This document shows positions 53,533-62,652 of a stretch of 64,000 nt of DNA, in pieces. The position numbers were made by a program, and so were the translations under genes. Origin of the DNA: Candidatus Rhodoluna planktonica (GTDB taxonomy: Bacteria; Actinomycetota; Actinomycetes; Actinomycetales; Microbacteriaceae). The notes below the pieces were generated by a model. The model had not been told where the DNA came from. It saw nothing but the letters and a program-made list of their open reading frames with translations, and did not search any database. The DNA is taken from positions 1,054,001 to 1,118,000 of the forward strand of contig NZ_CP015208.1 of the NCBI RefSeq assembly GCF_001854225.1, written 5' to 3'. The first letter of the stretch is position 1, and each line of letters opens with the position of its first letter.

Positions 53533-54683
53533 TTGACACCACCTTTCTCGGCTTTGAGTCTGAACATGGAACGCACCAGTGGCGGAGCTGCGATGAACAG
53601 CACAATCATGGACTGAACAACCAAAACAATGTCGATTGGTACCCCCTGGTTGGCCTGCATGGTTACGGCACCAGCCCTTAGCCCACCGAACAAAATACCG
53701 GCGGCTAAAACCCCGTAGGGGTTGTTGCGACCAAGAAGTGCCACGGTGATGGCATCAAAACCAAAGCTGGCGGCAACGCCGGTAGTCAAAAACTTTTCAG
53801 TGCCCAAAATCTGGGTGGTGCCGGCCAAACCGGAAAGCGCACCCGACACTGCCATTACCAAAACGTAGGTGAGACCAATGTTGATGCCCGCGGTGCGAGA
53901 AGCATTTGGATTGTGCCCGAGAGCGCGGAACTGGAAACCGATTGAAGAGCGGTTTAACAACCACCAAACTGCCACCACTGCCAGAAGCATGACAAAAACA
54001 CCGGCATGTAGACGGAACTGCTCACCGAACAACAGCGGATAACGTGCCCCTTCAGGCACCGGAGCGGAAATTGGGTTTACCGAACCGGGAGCTTGCAGCA
54101 CCGGGGTTTTCAGCAAAAAGCCCAGCAGCAACAGCGCGATGTAGTTGAGCATGATGGTGACGATTACTTCGTTGGCGCCGGTAGTGGCTTTTAGTAAACC
54201 AACCAGAGCACCAAACAGAGCACCACCGATGATTCCGGCAATAAACGCAACGAAGAAAGCGATGCCGGCAGGAAGTGGAACATTGATTGCGACGAAACCG
54301 GCAAACATAGCGCCGAAAACAATTTGCCCGGTTGCACCAATGTTGAACAATCCGGAACGGAATGAAACAGCTAAACCTAGGCCAGCAAGCGTGATTGGCG
54401 TTGCGTAAGCCAAGGTTTCGGTGATCGGCCGAAGCATCTGCCCAATTTCATCGGCACGATAGTTGAAAACTGAACCGCGGAACATGGCGTCATAAGCACC
54501 GAAAACCGAGTTCCACAGTGCCGACAGGAAATCAGTGGGACGGGCGGTCACATAGCTGACAGTGGTCTGAACTGCCTCATTAGAAAAGGCGATCAGGACT
54601 CCGCCAAAGATAAACGAAGCGACAATTGCCAGTACGGTAACCAGCGCGCTCGGCGAGAAAATCTCTTTTACGATACGGTTCAT
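53529..54683 (-). CDS. Nucleoside ABC transporter permease (NupP-like)
   Basis: The 384-residue second permease has about nine helices and the ABC loop RTAGINIGLTYVLVMAVSGALSGLAGTTQILG (EAA-like region). A periplasmic stretch at about 30-90 includes FRGSVFNYRADEIGQMLRPIT. It overlaps the ATPase stop by 4 bp and the NupQ-like gene by 4 bp, so these three membrane and ATPase genes are tightly coupled. Confidence 0.9.
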   Translation of the reverse strand: MNRIVKEIFSPSALVTVLAIVASFIFGGVLIAFSNEAVQTTVSYVTARPTDFLSALWNSVFGAYDAMFRGSVFNYRADEIGQMLRPITETLAYATPITLAGLGLAVSFRSGLFNIGATGQIVFGAMFAGFVAINVPLPAGIAFFVAFIAGIIGGALFGALVGLLKATTGANEVIVTIMLNYIALLLLGFLLKTPVLQAPGSVNPISAPVPEGARYPLLFGEQFRLHAGVFVMLLAVVAVWWLLNRSSIGFQFRALGHNPNASRTAGINIGLTYVLVMAVSGALSGLAGTTQILGTEKFLTTGVAASFGFDAITVALLGRNNPYGVLAAGILFGGLRAGAVTMQANQGVPIDIVLVVQSMIVLFIAAPPLVRSMFRLKAEKGGVK

Positions 54684-56179
54684 GCGCTTACTCCTGCCAT
54701 CATGGCACCCAACTTTTCGCGAGGCGTATCGGCCGGAACAACGCCGACCACTTTGCCTCGATACATAACGGCAATTCGGTCGCCAAGCTGTGTAGCTTCA
54801 TCGAGTTCGGTGGCAACAATCATCACCGGGATGCCGCTATCGCGGGCGGCCACAATTTGCTCGTGAACAAACTCAATCGAGCCAACATCGAGGCCGCGGG
54901 TTGGCTGCGATGCAACTAGCAATCGGAGCTCGCGGCTTAGTTCTCGAGCCAGCACAACTTTCTGCTGGTTACCTCCGGATAGTTGCGAAGCCTTTGAGTC
55001 AATGCCTTGGGCACGAACGTCGAATTGCTGCATTTTTTCGGCGGCGAATTTCTTCAGAAAGTCGAGTTGCAGCGAAATACCTTTTGCAAAAGGTTTACGG
55101 TCGCTGCGATCAAGCATTAGGTTTTCGGCAATTGTGAATTCGGCAACCAGGCCGTTTTCAGTGCGGTCTTCAGGCACGAATCCGACTCCTAGGTCAAGAA
55201 CCTGCTTCACATTCTTGCCAATCAATTCTTTGCCATCGAGCGAGATCGAGCCGGAAGTCTTTCCGTGCATTCCGATAATCGCTTCGGTCAACTCGGTTTG
55301 GCCATTGCCCTGCACCCCGGCAATTACCAGAATTTCACCTTCGGCGATTTCTAGGTTGACGTCATCGAGGACTTTGGTGCCTTTGTGGTCCCAAGCGTTT
55401 AGATTCGAAATTTTGAAAGTCGTAGCGCCAAGTTTTGGAGCGCTCTTGTCGACATCTAGATCGACCGCGCGACCAACCATCATTGAGGCCATCTCGTTGG
55501 CCGACGACTTCGGGTCTGCCTCGCCGACAACCTTGCCGAGTCGAATGACGGTGATTTTGTCAGCCACCTCGCGAACCTCGCGAAGTTTGTGGGTGATGAA
55601 AACTATGGCTTTGCCGGCATCACGAAGTTGCTTCATGATTGCCATCAATTCATCGGTCTCTTGCGGGGTGAGCACCGCGGTAGGTTCGTCAAAAACCAAA
55701 ACTTGAGCATCACCCATCAGAGCCTTGATAATTTCGACGCGCTGCTGCACACCGACCGGCAATTCGCCGACGATTGCATCAGGGTCGATTTCAAAACCGA
55801 ATCGGTCAGAAATTTCACGAACCCGGCGGCGGGCTTCAGCCATGTCGAGAAGGCCAGCCTGCTTGGTTGGCTCGTGGCCCAAAATTACATTTTCGGCAAC
55901 CGTGAAAACTGGGATGAGCATGAAGTGCTGATGGACCATTCCAATACCGGCGGCTTGCGCGTCACCTGGGCCAGCAAATTTAGAGACTTTGCCATCAAGC
56001 AAAATTTCGCCGCCATCGGGCTGGTAAAGCCCGTAGAGCACATTCATGAGAGTGGATTTTCCGGCACCGTTTTCACCCAAAAGACAGTGAATTTGGCCGG
56101 GCTCAACAACTAGATTGACGTTGTCGTTAGCCACCAAAGAGCCAAATTTCTTGGTGATGCCGCGGAGTTCGAGCTTCAT
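54680..56179 (-). CDS. Nucleoside ABC transporter ATPase with two nucleotide-binding domains (NupO-like)
   Basis: The 499-residue protein has a tandem pair of ABC domains like RbsA. First domain: LLGENGAGKSTLMNVLYG (Walker A), VGVQQRVEIIKAL, VLVFDEPTAVLTP. Second: IAGVQGNGQTELTEAII, LSGGNQQKVVLARELSR, LVASQPTRGLDVGSIE. The second Walker A lacks the standard GKS and probably binds ATP without hydrolysing it, a known asymmetry in this family. ATG 56179 gives KLELRGITKKFGS; an in-frame TTG 15 nt upstream is less likely. Confidence 0.93.
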   Translation of the reverse strand: MKLELRGITKKFGSLVANDNVNLVVEPGQIHCLLGENGAGKSTLMNVLYGLYQPDGGEILLDGKVSKFAGPGDAQAAGIGMVHQHFMLIPVFTVAENVILGHEPTKQAGLLDMAEARRRVREISDRFGFEIDPDAIVGELPVGVQQRVEIIKALMGDAQVLVFDEPTAVLTPQETDELMAIMKQLRDAGKAIVFITHKLREVREVADKITVIRLGKVVGEADPKSSANEMASMMVGRAVDLDVDKSAPKLGATTFKISNLNAWDHKGTKVLDDVNLEIAEGEILVIAGVQGNGQTELTEAIIGMHGKTSGSISLDGKELIGKNVKQVLDLGVGFVPEDRTENGLVAEFTIAENLMLDRSDRKPFAKGISLQLDFLKKFAAEKMQQFDVRAQGIDSKASQLSGGNQQKVVLARELSRELRLLVASQPTRGLDVGSIEFVHEQIVAARDSGIPVMIVATELDEATQLGDRIAVMYRGKVVGVVPADTPREKLGAMMAGVSA

Positions 56180-56254
56180 CGCTTGTCCGATCAATTCTTT
56201 ATTTTTGCCGACTTTGCCAGTCTAACCCTGCCCTCGGCAAAGGCTTGACCAACA

Positions 56255-56285
56255 AAATCGGGGGCCGCTAAGCGACCCCCGATTT
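56255..56285 (-). terminator. Intrinsic terminator inside the nucleoside operon, after bmpA
   Basis: AAATCGGGGG/CCCCCGATTT with an inner CGC/GCG forms a stem with a TAA loop and one C/A mismatch. On the minus strand the stem is followed by TTTTG. It lies between bmpA and the ATPase gene and should reduce transporter transcripts relative to the binding protein. Confidence 0.75.
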
Positions 56286-56298
56286 ATTGTTTGTAGAA

Positions 56299-57396
56299 CT
56301 ACTTCTTGTAGATCGAGTTGACTACTAGTGAGCCGTCGATAATCTTGGCAGCTAGGTCGTCTAGCTCAGCCTGTAGGTCACCGTAAGCAATGTCGTGTGC
56401 ATCAGAGATGCGGACACCGCCGTTTGCTAGGTTGCCAACGTACTGGTTCTCGTCGCCACCGGTGAATGCACCGTCAACGCCCGACTTGATAACCTCAAGC
56501 ACCGCAGCAGCCATCTTCTTCTCAACCGAGGTTAGAAGGTTGGCCTTGTATTCTGCGTGGGCTGGAAGGTTGTACCAGTCTGAGTCAACACCGATAACCT
56601 TGACGCCATCGTTCTCTAGCGAAGCTTGACCGGCACCGATACCTACTGGACCAGCTACAGGAAGGATGATGTCAGCGCCCTGGGCGATAAAGCCCTCGGT
56701 TAGGGTCTTACCCTTTGCGATGTCGCTGAAGTCACCGGTTGCGGCCCACTTCGAGTTGTCGTCACCCTCGGCACCGAGAACTACAACGTCAGTTCCCTTT
56801 GCTTCGTTGTAAGCGGCAACACCCTGCTTGAAGCCATCCATGAAGATGGTTACTGAAGGCAACAACATTCCACCGAAGGTGGCAACCTTGCCAGTCTTGG
56901 TGGTGCCTGCTGCTAGGTAACCGGCAAGGAAGGCAGCTTCAGCGGTGTCGTACTGAATTGGCTTTACGTTTGGCAAGCTCAATGGCGACCAGTCGTCGTT
57001 GCTCAAAGCAGAGTCGATTAGTGCGAAATTAACTTCCGGGTTTGCCTGAGCAGCATCACGGATTGCAGTGGCTAGCAAGAAGCCAACACCGATGATAAGG
57101 TCGCAGCCCTCTTGGACCATTGAGTCAACACCAGAGGTGAAGTCGGTCTGAGTTGCGGTGCTTGGTGATTCAACTTCTTTAATAGCGATGCCTAGCTCAG
57201 CTTCAGCCTGCTTTAGACCCGCGTATGCCTCTTCGTTGAATGATGCGTCGTTGAAGCCTCCAGAGTCAGAGACCATACAAGCTTTGTAGTCAACTGGAGT
57301 AACGGTTGGCTCTGCAGGTGCAGCGGCACAACCAGCAAGGGCAAGGCTGGCAACGGTTGCTAGCGCTAGACCCTTAAGTGCAGTTTTGCTCTTCAA
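56299..57396 (-). CDS. Nucleoside-binding lipoprotein, BmpA family
   Basis: The 365-residue lipoprotein has a signal peptide ending ASLALAGC (lipid cysteine Cys23), then the BMP/PnrA fold: CMVSDSGGFNDASFNEEAYAG, CDLIIGVGFLLATA, AFLAGYLAAGTTKTGKVATFGG, GIGAGQASLENDGVKVIGVDSDW. PnrA-type proteins bind purine nucleosides. The start is TTG at 57396: AGGAGGA lies 8 nt before it and the N-terminus that follows (K-S-K-T-A-L-K) is a normal lipoprotein signal. It is the first gene of the operon. Confidence 0.93.
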   Translation of the reverse strand: MKSKTALKGLALATVASLALAGCAAAPAEPTVTPVDYKACMVSDSGGFNDASFNEEAYAGLKQAEAELGIAIKEVESPSTATQTDFTSGVDSMVQEGCDLIIGVGFLLATAIRDAAQANPEVNFALIDSALSNDDWSPLSLPNVKPIQYDTAEAAFLAGYLAAGTTKTGKVATFGGMLLPSVTIFMDGFKQGVAAYNEAKGTDVVVLGAEGDDNSKWAATGDFSDIAKGKTLTEGFIAQGADIILPVAGPVGIGAGQASLENDGVKVIGVDSDWYNLPAHAEYKANLLTSVEKKMAAAVLEVIKSGVDGAFTGGDENQYVGNLANGGVRISDAHDIAYGDLQAELDDLAAKIIDGSLVVNSIYKK

Positions 57397-57549
57397 TTGG
57401 GATTCCTCCTGAAAACGCCCGATGACTCTCATCGAGCGAACACATCTAGCCTACTTCGCCGAGAGGCCCTAAATCGCGGGAGGCGGGGCCCGACATCAGA
57501 AAATTAATGCGAATGCAACATTTACCTTGACCGTGCCGATAACGGGTGT

Positions 57550-58662
57550 TTATAAAACGTCTTCGTGCCCGGTTGCCTTCAGTGCATCAACCAGCGACTT
57601 CACCCGCTGAGCGTGCTCTTTGGTAGTTACCAGGAGGGCATCCGGGGTGTCGACGACAATCACATCTTCGAGTCCGATTAGGGCAATAAGTCGATCGGTG
57701 TCGCTGACCAAAATGCCGCTGGATGAATCTGCCAAAACTTTGGCGTTACCCAGCACCGCCAGATTGCCGCGACGGCCCTGCGACTGCAGCTCCGCGATAG
57801 CGGCAAAATCACCGACATCGTGCCAGGTAAATGAAGCTGGAACCACTGCCACCAAACCGGCGAGCGCCGCAGGTTCAGCCACGGCATAGTCGATAGCCAC
57901 TTTTTTCAACTTTGGCCAGGTTTTCTCCATCACAACCTTGCGCTCATCGGTATCCCAGGCCGCAGCTATCTCCATCAGCGACGCGTAAAGTGCGGGCTCA
58001 GATTTTTGCACCTGCTCTAGAAGCAATGCTGCCGGGGCGATAAACATGCCGGCATTCCAGAGGTACTCGCCTGACTCTACATATCTGCGCGCTTTGTCGA
58101 TATTTGGTTTTTCGACAAATTTGATTACCTGATGCGCGTTAGGCGCCTGTTCAAGTTCAAGATTTTCACCACGCTTGATGTAGCCAAAGCCGACAGATGG
58201 TTCGGTGGGCTCAATTCCAATGGTGACAATTCGACCCGTAGCGGCAACCTCGACGGCCTCTCGCACAGTCTGGGCAAATTGTTCACTGTCGCCAATGACG
58301 TGATCGGCGGCGAATGAACCAATAATTACGTCGGGCTCGCGCCGCATCAAAATTGCTGCCGCCAAGGCAATTGCAGCTGTACTGTCTTTGGGCGATAGTT
58401 CGAGTACCAAGTTATCGGTAGATAAATCTTCGATCTGATCAAGCACCGCGCTCTTGTGAACCTTACCGGTCACGACCAAAATTCGATCGCGTCCGGCCAG
58501 CGGGGTAAGCCTGTCCCAGGTATCTTGTAGCAGGGTTTGTCCAGAGCCGGTGAGGTCGTGCAAAAACTTTGGCGCCGAGGCTCGAGAGAGTGGCCAAAGT
58601 CGACTGCCGATGCCGCCTGCTGGGATGATGCTAAAAAAGCGGTCTATTGGATTTCGCTGCAT
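57550..58662 (-). CDS. manC: Mannose-1-phosphate guanylyltransferase
   Basis: ManC makes GDP-mannose from mannose-1-phosphate and GTP. In 370 residues: IIPAGGIGSRLWPLSRASAPKFL (pyrophosphorylase loop, residues about 12-34), ELSPKDSTAAIALAAAIL, FVEKPN and WHDVGDF. It has no C-terminal PMI domain, so isomerase is separate (manA). The open frame continues far upstream, but the ATG at 58662 lies 7 nt after TAGGGT and starts the normal N-terminus. The divergent sdhC begins 110 bp away. Confidence 0.92.
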   Translation of the reverse strand: MQRNPIDRFFSIIPAGGIGSRLWPLSRASAPKFLHDLTGSGQTLLQDTWDRLTPLAGRDRILVVTGKVHKSAVLDQIEDLSTDNLVLELSPKDSTAAIALAAAILMRREPDVIIGSFAADHVIGDSEQFAQTVREAVEVAATGRIVTIGIEPTEPSVGFGYIKRGENLELEQAPNAHQVIKFVEKPNIDKARRYVESGEYLWNAGMFIAPAALLLEQVQKSEPALYASLMEIAAAWDTDERKVVMEKTWPKLKKVAIDYAVAEPAALAGLVAVVPASFTWHDVGDFAAIAELQSQGRRGNLAVLGNAKVLADSSSGILVSDTDRLIALIGLEDVIVVDTPDALLVTTKEHAQRVKSLVDALKATGHEDVL

Positions 58663-58669
58663 GTCAAAA

Positions 58670-58675
58670 ACCCTA
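58670..58675 (-). promoter_or_regulatory. -10 box TAGGGT of leaderless manC
   Basis: TAGGGT (minus) ends 7 nt before ATG 58662; the 7 nt TTTTGAC contain no Shine-Dalgarno site. Confidence 0.55.
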
Positions 58676-58771
58676 GACGAATAAGCGGATTTGAGCGAGG
58701 TTGGGCAAAAATCAGGTTTAGACTTAGACAGGTTTCCATATCTTGGAAGACACCAATCAAGGAGGATTTTC

Positions 58772-59146
58772 GTGCCTACCATACCTGCCGGCACTCTGTA
58801 CCGTGGCAAAGTTGGAATGTGGTCCTGGGTGCTACACCGCATCACCGGAGTCGCAATCTTTTTCTTCCTGCTAGTCCACGTGCTTGACACCGCACTTGTG
58901 CGAGTAAGCCCAGAGGCCTACAACGCAGTGATCTCCACCTACAAAACTCCGCTAATCGGAATTGCCGAGCTGGGTCTGGTTGCTGCCATTCTTTTCCACG
59001 CGCTCAACGGATTGCGCGTTATCCTCATCGACTTCTGGCGCAAAGGTGCCAAGTATCAGAACAAAATGTTCTGGGCTGTGGTCATCATCGCCTTCGCTGT
59101 GTTTGCGGCATTTGCGCCTCGACACCTGATGCACGTATTCGGATAA
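58772..59146 (+). CDS. sdhC: Succinate dehydrogenase cytochrome b subunit SdhC
   Basis: SdhC is one of two membrane anchors of complex II that pass electrons to the quinone. The 124-residue protein has three helices (about 29-50, 68-90, 103-120), the conserved LYRGKVGMWSWVLHRITGV start and FHALNGLRVILID near the heme/quinone site. GGAGGATTTTC before GTG 58772 (6-nt spacing) fixes the start; an upstream frame extension is not used. The order sdhC-sdhD-sdhA-sdhB is the standard operon. Confidence 0.93.
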   Translation: MPTIPAGTLYRGKVGMWSWVLHRITGVAIFFFLLVHVLDTALVRVSPEAYNAVISTYKTPLIGIAELGLVAAILFHALNGLRVILIDFWRKGAKYQNKMFWAVVIIAFAVFAAFAPRHLMHVFG

Positions 59147-59159
59147 GTAGGTAGCGAAC

Positions 59160-59600
59160 ATGTCTGTAGTAATCGAACAACCTCGATCACCAAGAACCAA
59201 GAAGCAAGCCAACCTTGAAAAGTACGGCTGGCTGTACATGCGCGCCTCGGGCGTCATCCTTGTTGTTCTAATTTTTGGCCACCTGTTCGCAAACCTTTGG
59301 GTTGGCGAGGGCATCAAGGCAATTGACTTCGCCTTCGTCGGCGGCAAGTGGTCAGACCCGTTCTGGCAGGTCTGGGATTTGGCCATGCTTTGGTTAGCGC
59401 TAATTCACGGAACCAACGGTATGCGCACCATCGTGAACGACTACACCACCAAAGAAAAAGTTCGTAAAACCTTGGTAGTTACCCTCTGGGGAACCTGTGC
59501 AGCGCTAATTTTGCTGGGCACCCTGGTGGTATTTACCTTCGACCCATGCCCAGCAGGAGCCGCAGCAGAGTTGCTGCCGTCTTTCTGTCCAGCTAACTAA
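59160..59600 (+). CDS. sdhD: Succinate dehydrogenase membrane anchor SdhD
   Basis: The 146-residue subunit shows a positively charged N-terminus, then three membrane helices (about 38-56, 77-96, 116-135). LIHGTNGMRTIVNDY near helix 2 has the heme-ligand type His. TAGGTAGCG before the ATG is a weak ribosome-binding site, spaced about 5 nt. It couples to sdhC with a 13-bp gap. Confidence 0.92.
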   Translation: MSVVIEQPRSPRTKKQANLEKYGWLYMRASGVILVVLIFGHLFANLWVGEGIKAIDFAFVGGKWSDPFWQVWDLAMLWLALIHGTNGMRTIVNDYTTKEKVRKTLVVTLWGTCAALILLGTLVVFTFDPCPAGAAAELLPSFCPAN

Positions 59601-59615
59601 ACAAGGAACTTACAA

Positions 59616-61397
59616 GTGACCAACGCTAAACCAAAAGTTCACCACTATCAGTACGACGTGGTCATCGTGGGTGCCGGTGGTGCCGGCATGCGAGCAGCAA
59701 TTGAAGCTGGCCCAAACGCCAAGACCGCAGTTATCTCAAAACTGTTCCCAACTCGCTCGCACACCGGTGCTGCGCAGGGTGGAATGGCTGCGGCTTTGGC
59801 CAACGTTGAAGAAGACAGCTGGGAGTGGCACACTTTCGACACCGTCAAGGGTGGCGACTACCTAGTCGACCAGGATGCCGCTGAGATTTTGGCAAAAGAG
59901 TCGGTTCAGGCAGTTATCGATCTAGAAAACATGGGTTTGCCGTTCAACCGAACTCCAGACGGCAAAATTGACCAGCGACGTTTTGGTGGTCACACCCGCG
60001 ACCACGGTAAGGCTCCGGTTCGTCGCTCCTGCTACGCCGCAGACCGCACCGGTCACATGATTTTGCAGACCCTGTACCAAAACTGTGTCAAGTTGGGTAT
60101 CGAGTTCTACAACGAGTTCTATGTTCTCGACCTAGTAATGACCAAGGTTGATGGCGAAGAGCGCCCTTCAGCGGTCGTTGCTTACGAATTGGCTACCGGT
60201 GAACTTCACGTTTTCCAAGGTAAGTCGATTGTTTTTGCTACCGGTGGCTTCGGCAAGATTTTCAAAACCACCTCGAACGCGCACACCCTTACCGGTGATG
60301 GTGTTGGCATCATCTACCGCAAAGGTTTGCCGCTCGAAGACATGGAGTTCTACCAATTCCACCCAACCGGTCTTGCCGGCCTAGGCATTTTGCTTTCGGA
60401 AGCTGCACGTGGTGAAGGTGGAATCCTTCGTAACGCCTCGGGTGAGCGCTTCATGGAACGCTATGCCCCAACCATCAAAGACCTTGCCCCTCGTGACATG
60501 GTTGCTCGCGCTATGGCAAACGAAGTTCGCGAAGGCCGCGGTGCCGGCCCGAACAAAGACTACGTTTTGCTCGACTTAACCCACCTGCCACCAGAGGTTA
60601 TCGACGCAAAACTGCCAGACATTACCGAGTTTGCCCGCACCTACCTGGGTGTCGAGCCTTACACCGAACCAGTTCCGGTTTTCCCAACTGCGCACTATGC
60701 AATGGGCGGAATCCCGACCAACATCAAAGCTGAGGTTCTGCGCGACAACAAGAAAGTTGTTCCGGGTCTTTACGCCGCTGGTGAGTGTGCTTGCGTTTCG
60801 GTACACGGTGCCAACCGTCTAGGCACTAACTCTCTACTCGACATCAACGTTTTTGGTAAGCGTGCCGGTATCTACGCGGTTGAGTACGCGAAGAAAGCCA
60901 AGCACGTTCCAGTGCCGGCCGATGCCGCTGAAGCGACCATCGCGCTGATCGAAAAGGCCAGAAACTCAAACGGAACCGAGAAGGTCGCCGTGCTTCGCAA
61001 AGAGTTGCAAGACACCATGGACAAAAATGCCCAGGTGTACCGCACCGAAGAGTCGCTCAACGAAGCTCTCGAGAAGATTGCCGAACTTCGTGCCCGTTAC
61101 GAAAACATCTCGGTTCAAGACAAAGGCCAGCGCTTCAACACCGATCTGCTAGAGGCCATCGAGCTTGGCTTCCTGCTAGATCTTGCCGAGGTGCTTGCCT
61201 TCACAGCTCGTGAGCGTCGCGAAAGCCGTGGCGGTCACTTCCGCGAAGACTACGAAACCCGTGATGACAAAAAGTTCATGGTGCACTCGATGGCTTACCT
61301 AACCGACAAGAAGCCAAAGAAACCAGGCGACAACATCAAAATTGATTGGAAACCTGTAACCATTACCAACTACCAGCCAATGGAGCGTAAGTACTAA
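59616..61397 (+). CDS. sdhA: Succinate dehydrogenase flavoprotein subunit SdhA
   Basis: SdhA oxidises succinate to fumarate with covalently bound FAD. In 593 residues: FAD loop [39 protein letters not shown] with the FAD-linking His, [47 protein letters not shown] (catalytic Arg region) and [22 protein letters not shown]. The start is GTG 59616 with AAGGAAC about 9 nt upstream. The stop is followed directly by the sdhB ATG. Confidence 0.97.
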   Translation: MTNAKPKVHHYQYDVVIVGAGGAGMRAAIEAGPNAKTAVISKLFPTRSHTGAAQGGMAAALANVEEDSWEWHTFDTVKGGDYLVDQDAAEILAKESVQAVIDLENMGLPFNRTPDGKIDQRRFGGHTRDHGKAPVRRSCYAADRTGHMILQTLYQNCVKLGIEFYNEFYVLDLVMTKVDGEERPSAVVAYELATGELHVFQGKSIVFATGGFGKIFKTTSNAHTLTGDGVGIIYRKGLPLEDMEFYQFHPTGLAGLGILLSEAARGEGGILRNASGERFMERYAPTIKDLAPRDMVARAMANEVREGRGAGPNKDYVLLDLTHLPPEVIDAKLPDITEFARTYLGVEPYTEPVPVFPTAHYAMGGIPTNIKAEVLRDNKKVVPGLYAAGECACVSVHGANRLGTNSLLDINVFGKRAGIYAVEYAKKAKHVPVPADAAEATIALIEKARNSNGTEKVAVLRKELQDTMDKNAQVYRTEESLNEALEKIAELRARYENISVQDKGQRFNTDLLEAIELGFLLDLAEVLAFTARERRESRGGHFREDYETRDDKKFMVHSMAYLTDKKPKKPGDNIKIDWKPVTITNYQPMERKY

Positions 61398-62144
61398 ATG
61401 GCAACTTCAACCACCGAAAAAGAATTTGGCGCGGTAGAAGCTTTCACCGTCACCTTATTTGTTCGCCGCTTCAACCCAGAGGATGGCCTTGAGGCACGCT
61501 GGGAAGACTTCGATGTTGAAGTTTTCTCAACCGACCGTGTGCTTGATGCGCTACACAAAATCAAATGGGAAATGGATGGCTCGCTAACCTTCCGTCGCTC
61601 ATGCGCGCACGGTGTCTGTGGCTCGGATGCAATGCGCATCAACGGTCGCAACCGCCTAGCCTGCAAGACCCTGATCAAAGACCTAGACATTACTCAGCCA
61701 ATCTACGTTGAGCCGATTAAGGGTCTTGAGGTTGAAAAAGACCTAGTCGTCGACATGAACCCGTTCTACCAGGCATACCGCGACATCAACCCATTCTTGA
61801 TTGCCAGCGACAAGCCAGAAAAAGAACGCTTGCAGAGCCCAGAAGACCGCGCACGTTTCGATGACACCACAAAGTGCATCCTTTGCGCAGCCTGCACAAC
61901 TTCTTGCCCTGTTTTCTGGACTGACGGCCAGTACTTCGGCCCCGCAGCAATCGTGAACGCGCACCGTTTCATCTTTGATTCTCGCGATGAAGGTGCTGAA
62001 GTTCGCCTTGACATCTTGAACGACAAAGAAGGTGTCTGGCGCTGCCGCACCACCTTCAACTGCACCGAGGCTTGCCCTCGAGGCATTGAGGTAACCAAGG
62101 CCATCGCCGAGGTAAAGCAGGCTATTTTGCGAGGCAAGGCCTAA
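61398..62144 (+). CDS. sdhB: Succinate dehydrogenase iron-sulfur subunit SdhB
   Basis: SdhB carries electrons from FAD to the quinone through three clusters. Cysteine patterns in 248 residues: 2Fe-2S SCAHGVCGSDAMRINGRNRLAC, 4Fe-4S CILCAACTTSCP, 3Fe-4S CRTTFNCTEACP. The extended N-terminus (ATSTTEKEFGAVEAF) is typical for Actinobacteria. Adjacent to sdhA without a gap; a strong terminator follows. Confidence 0.97.
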   Translation: MATSTTEKEFGAVEAFTVTLFVRRFNPEDGLEARWEDFDVEVFSTDRVLDALHKIKWEMDGSLTFRRSCAHGVCGSDAMRINGRNRLACKTLIKDLDITQPIYVEPIKGLEVEKDLVVDMNPFYQAYRDINPFLIASDKPEKERLQSPEDRARFDDTTKCILCAACTTSCPVFWTDGQYFGPAAIVNAHRFIFDSRDEGAEVRLDILNDKEGVWRCRTTFNCTEACPRGIEVTKAIAEVKQAILRGKA

Positions 62145-62167
62145 GCCCTCGCTGTTTTCGGGAACAG

Positions 62168-62200
62168 AAGCGACAATCGAAAGGTTGTCGCTTTTGTCTT
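62168..62200 (+). terminator. Intrinsic terminator of the sdhCDAB operon
   Basis: AAGCGACAATC/GGTTGTCGCTT (62168-62193, one T/G pair) encloses a GAAA loop, and TTTTGTCTTTT follows. Confidence 0.88.
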
Positions 62201-62224
62201 TTCAAAAAATCGGGAAGAGTAAAA

Positions 62225-62635
62225 ATGGACAGACGTCAATTACTGACTTCAGCCACTTTGGTTGTCGCCGCCGGCGCCCTATCCGGCTGCAGCGCCGATG
62301 CCACTGAGGCGGTCGACAAAACCGTGACCGGCCAGAAGCCGACTGCACTTGCCAAAACAAGCGACATCCCGGTTCGCGGCGGAAAAACTTACAAACTTGG
62401 TGACACCAACATATTGATCACCCAGCCCAAAGATGGTGAATTCCGGGCTTTTGTCGCCCAGTGCACTCACGCTGGTGCCAAGTTGGATGGTGCCGAGAAT
62501 AATGAAATCAAGTGCCTAAACCACGGTGCCAAATTCAATGCCGAAAACGGAATGGTGACCACTGGCCCAGCCCAGCGGGCACTTGCCAAAGTTACCGTCA
62601 GCGTCGAGGGTGACGACATCCTGGTCAGTTTCTAG
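62225..62635 (+). CDS. Rieske 2Fe-2S lipoprotein (QcrA-like small domain)
   Basis: The 136-residue protein starts with RRQLLTSATLVVAAGALSGC, a Tat-like double arginine and a lipobox giving Cys22 as lipid site. A Rieske domain follows: VAQCTHAGAKLDG and IKCLNHGAKFNAENG give the C-x-H...C-x2-H ligands. It is too short to be the Rieske subunit of a bc complex. Such stand-alone proteins are common next to respiratory operons in Actinobacteria, so an electron-transfer role on the outer membrane face is inferred. GGAAGAG precedes the ATG. Confidence 0.82.
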   Translation: MDRRQLLTSATLVVAAGALSGCSADATEAVDKTVTGQKPTALAKTSDIPVRGGKTYKLGDTNILITQPKDGEFRAFVAQCTHAGAKLDGAENNEIKCLNHGAKFNAENGMVTTGPAQRALAKVTVSVEGDDILVSF

Positions 62636-62640
62636 ACCCT

Positions 62641-62646
62641 TAAGAT
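62641..62646 (+). promoter_or_regulatory. -10 box TAAGAT of leaderless xthA
   Basis: TAAGAT ends 6 nt before ATG 62653. Confidence 0.5.
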
Positions 62647-62652
62647 TCAGTT

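Noticed and set aside
55002-55706. A 234-codon plus-strand open frame opposite the ABC ATPase gene
   Set aside because: It lies wholly antisense to a strongly supported ABC gene, its composition (serine- and arginine-rich) is that of a shadow frame, and it has no ribosome-binding site.
58663-58890. 76-codon N-terminal extension of manC
   Set aside because: It is antisense to the start of sdhC and covers the promoter region; homology starts at ATG 58662.
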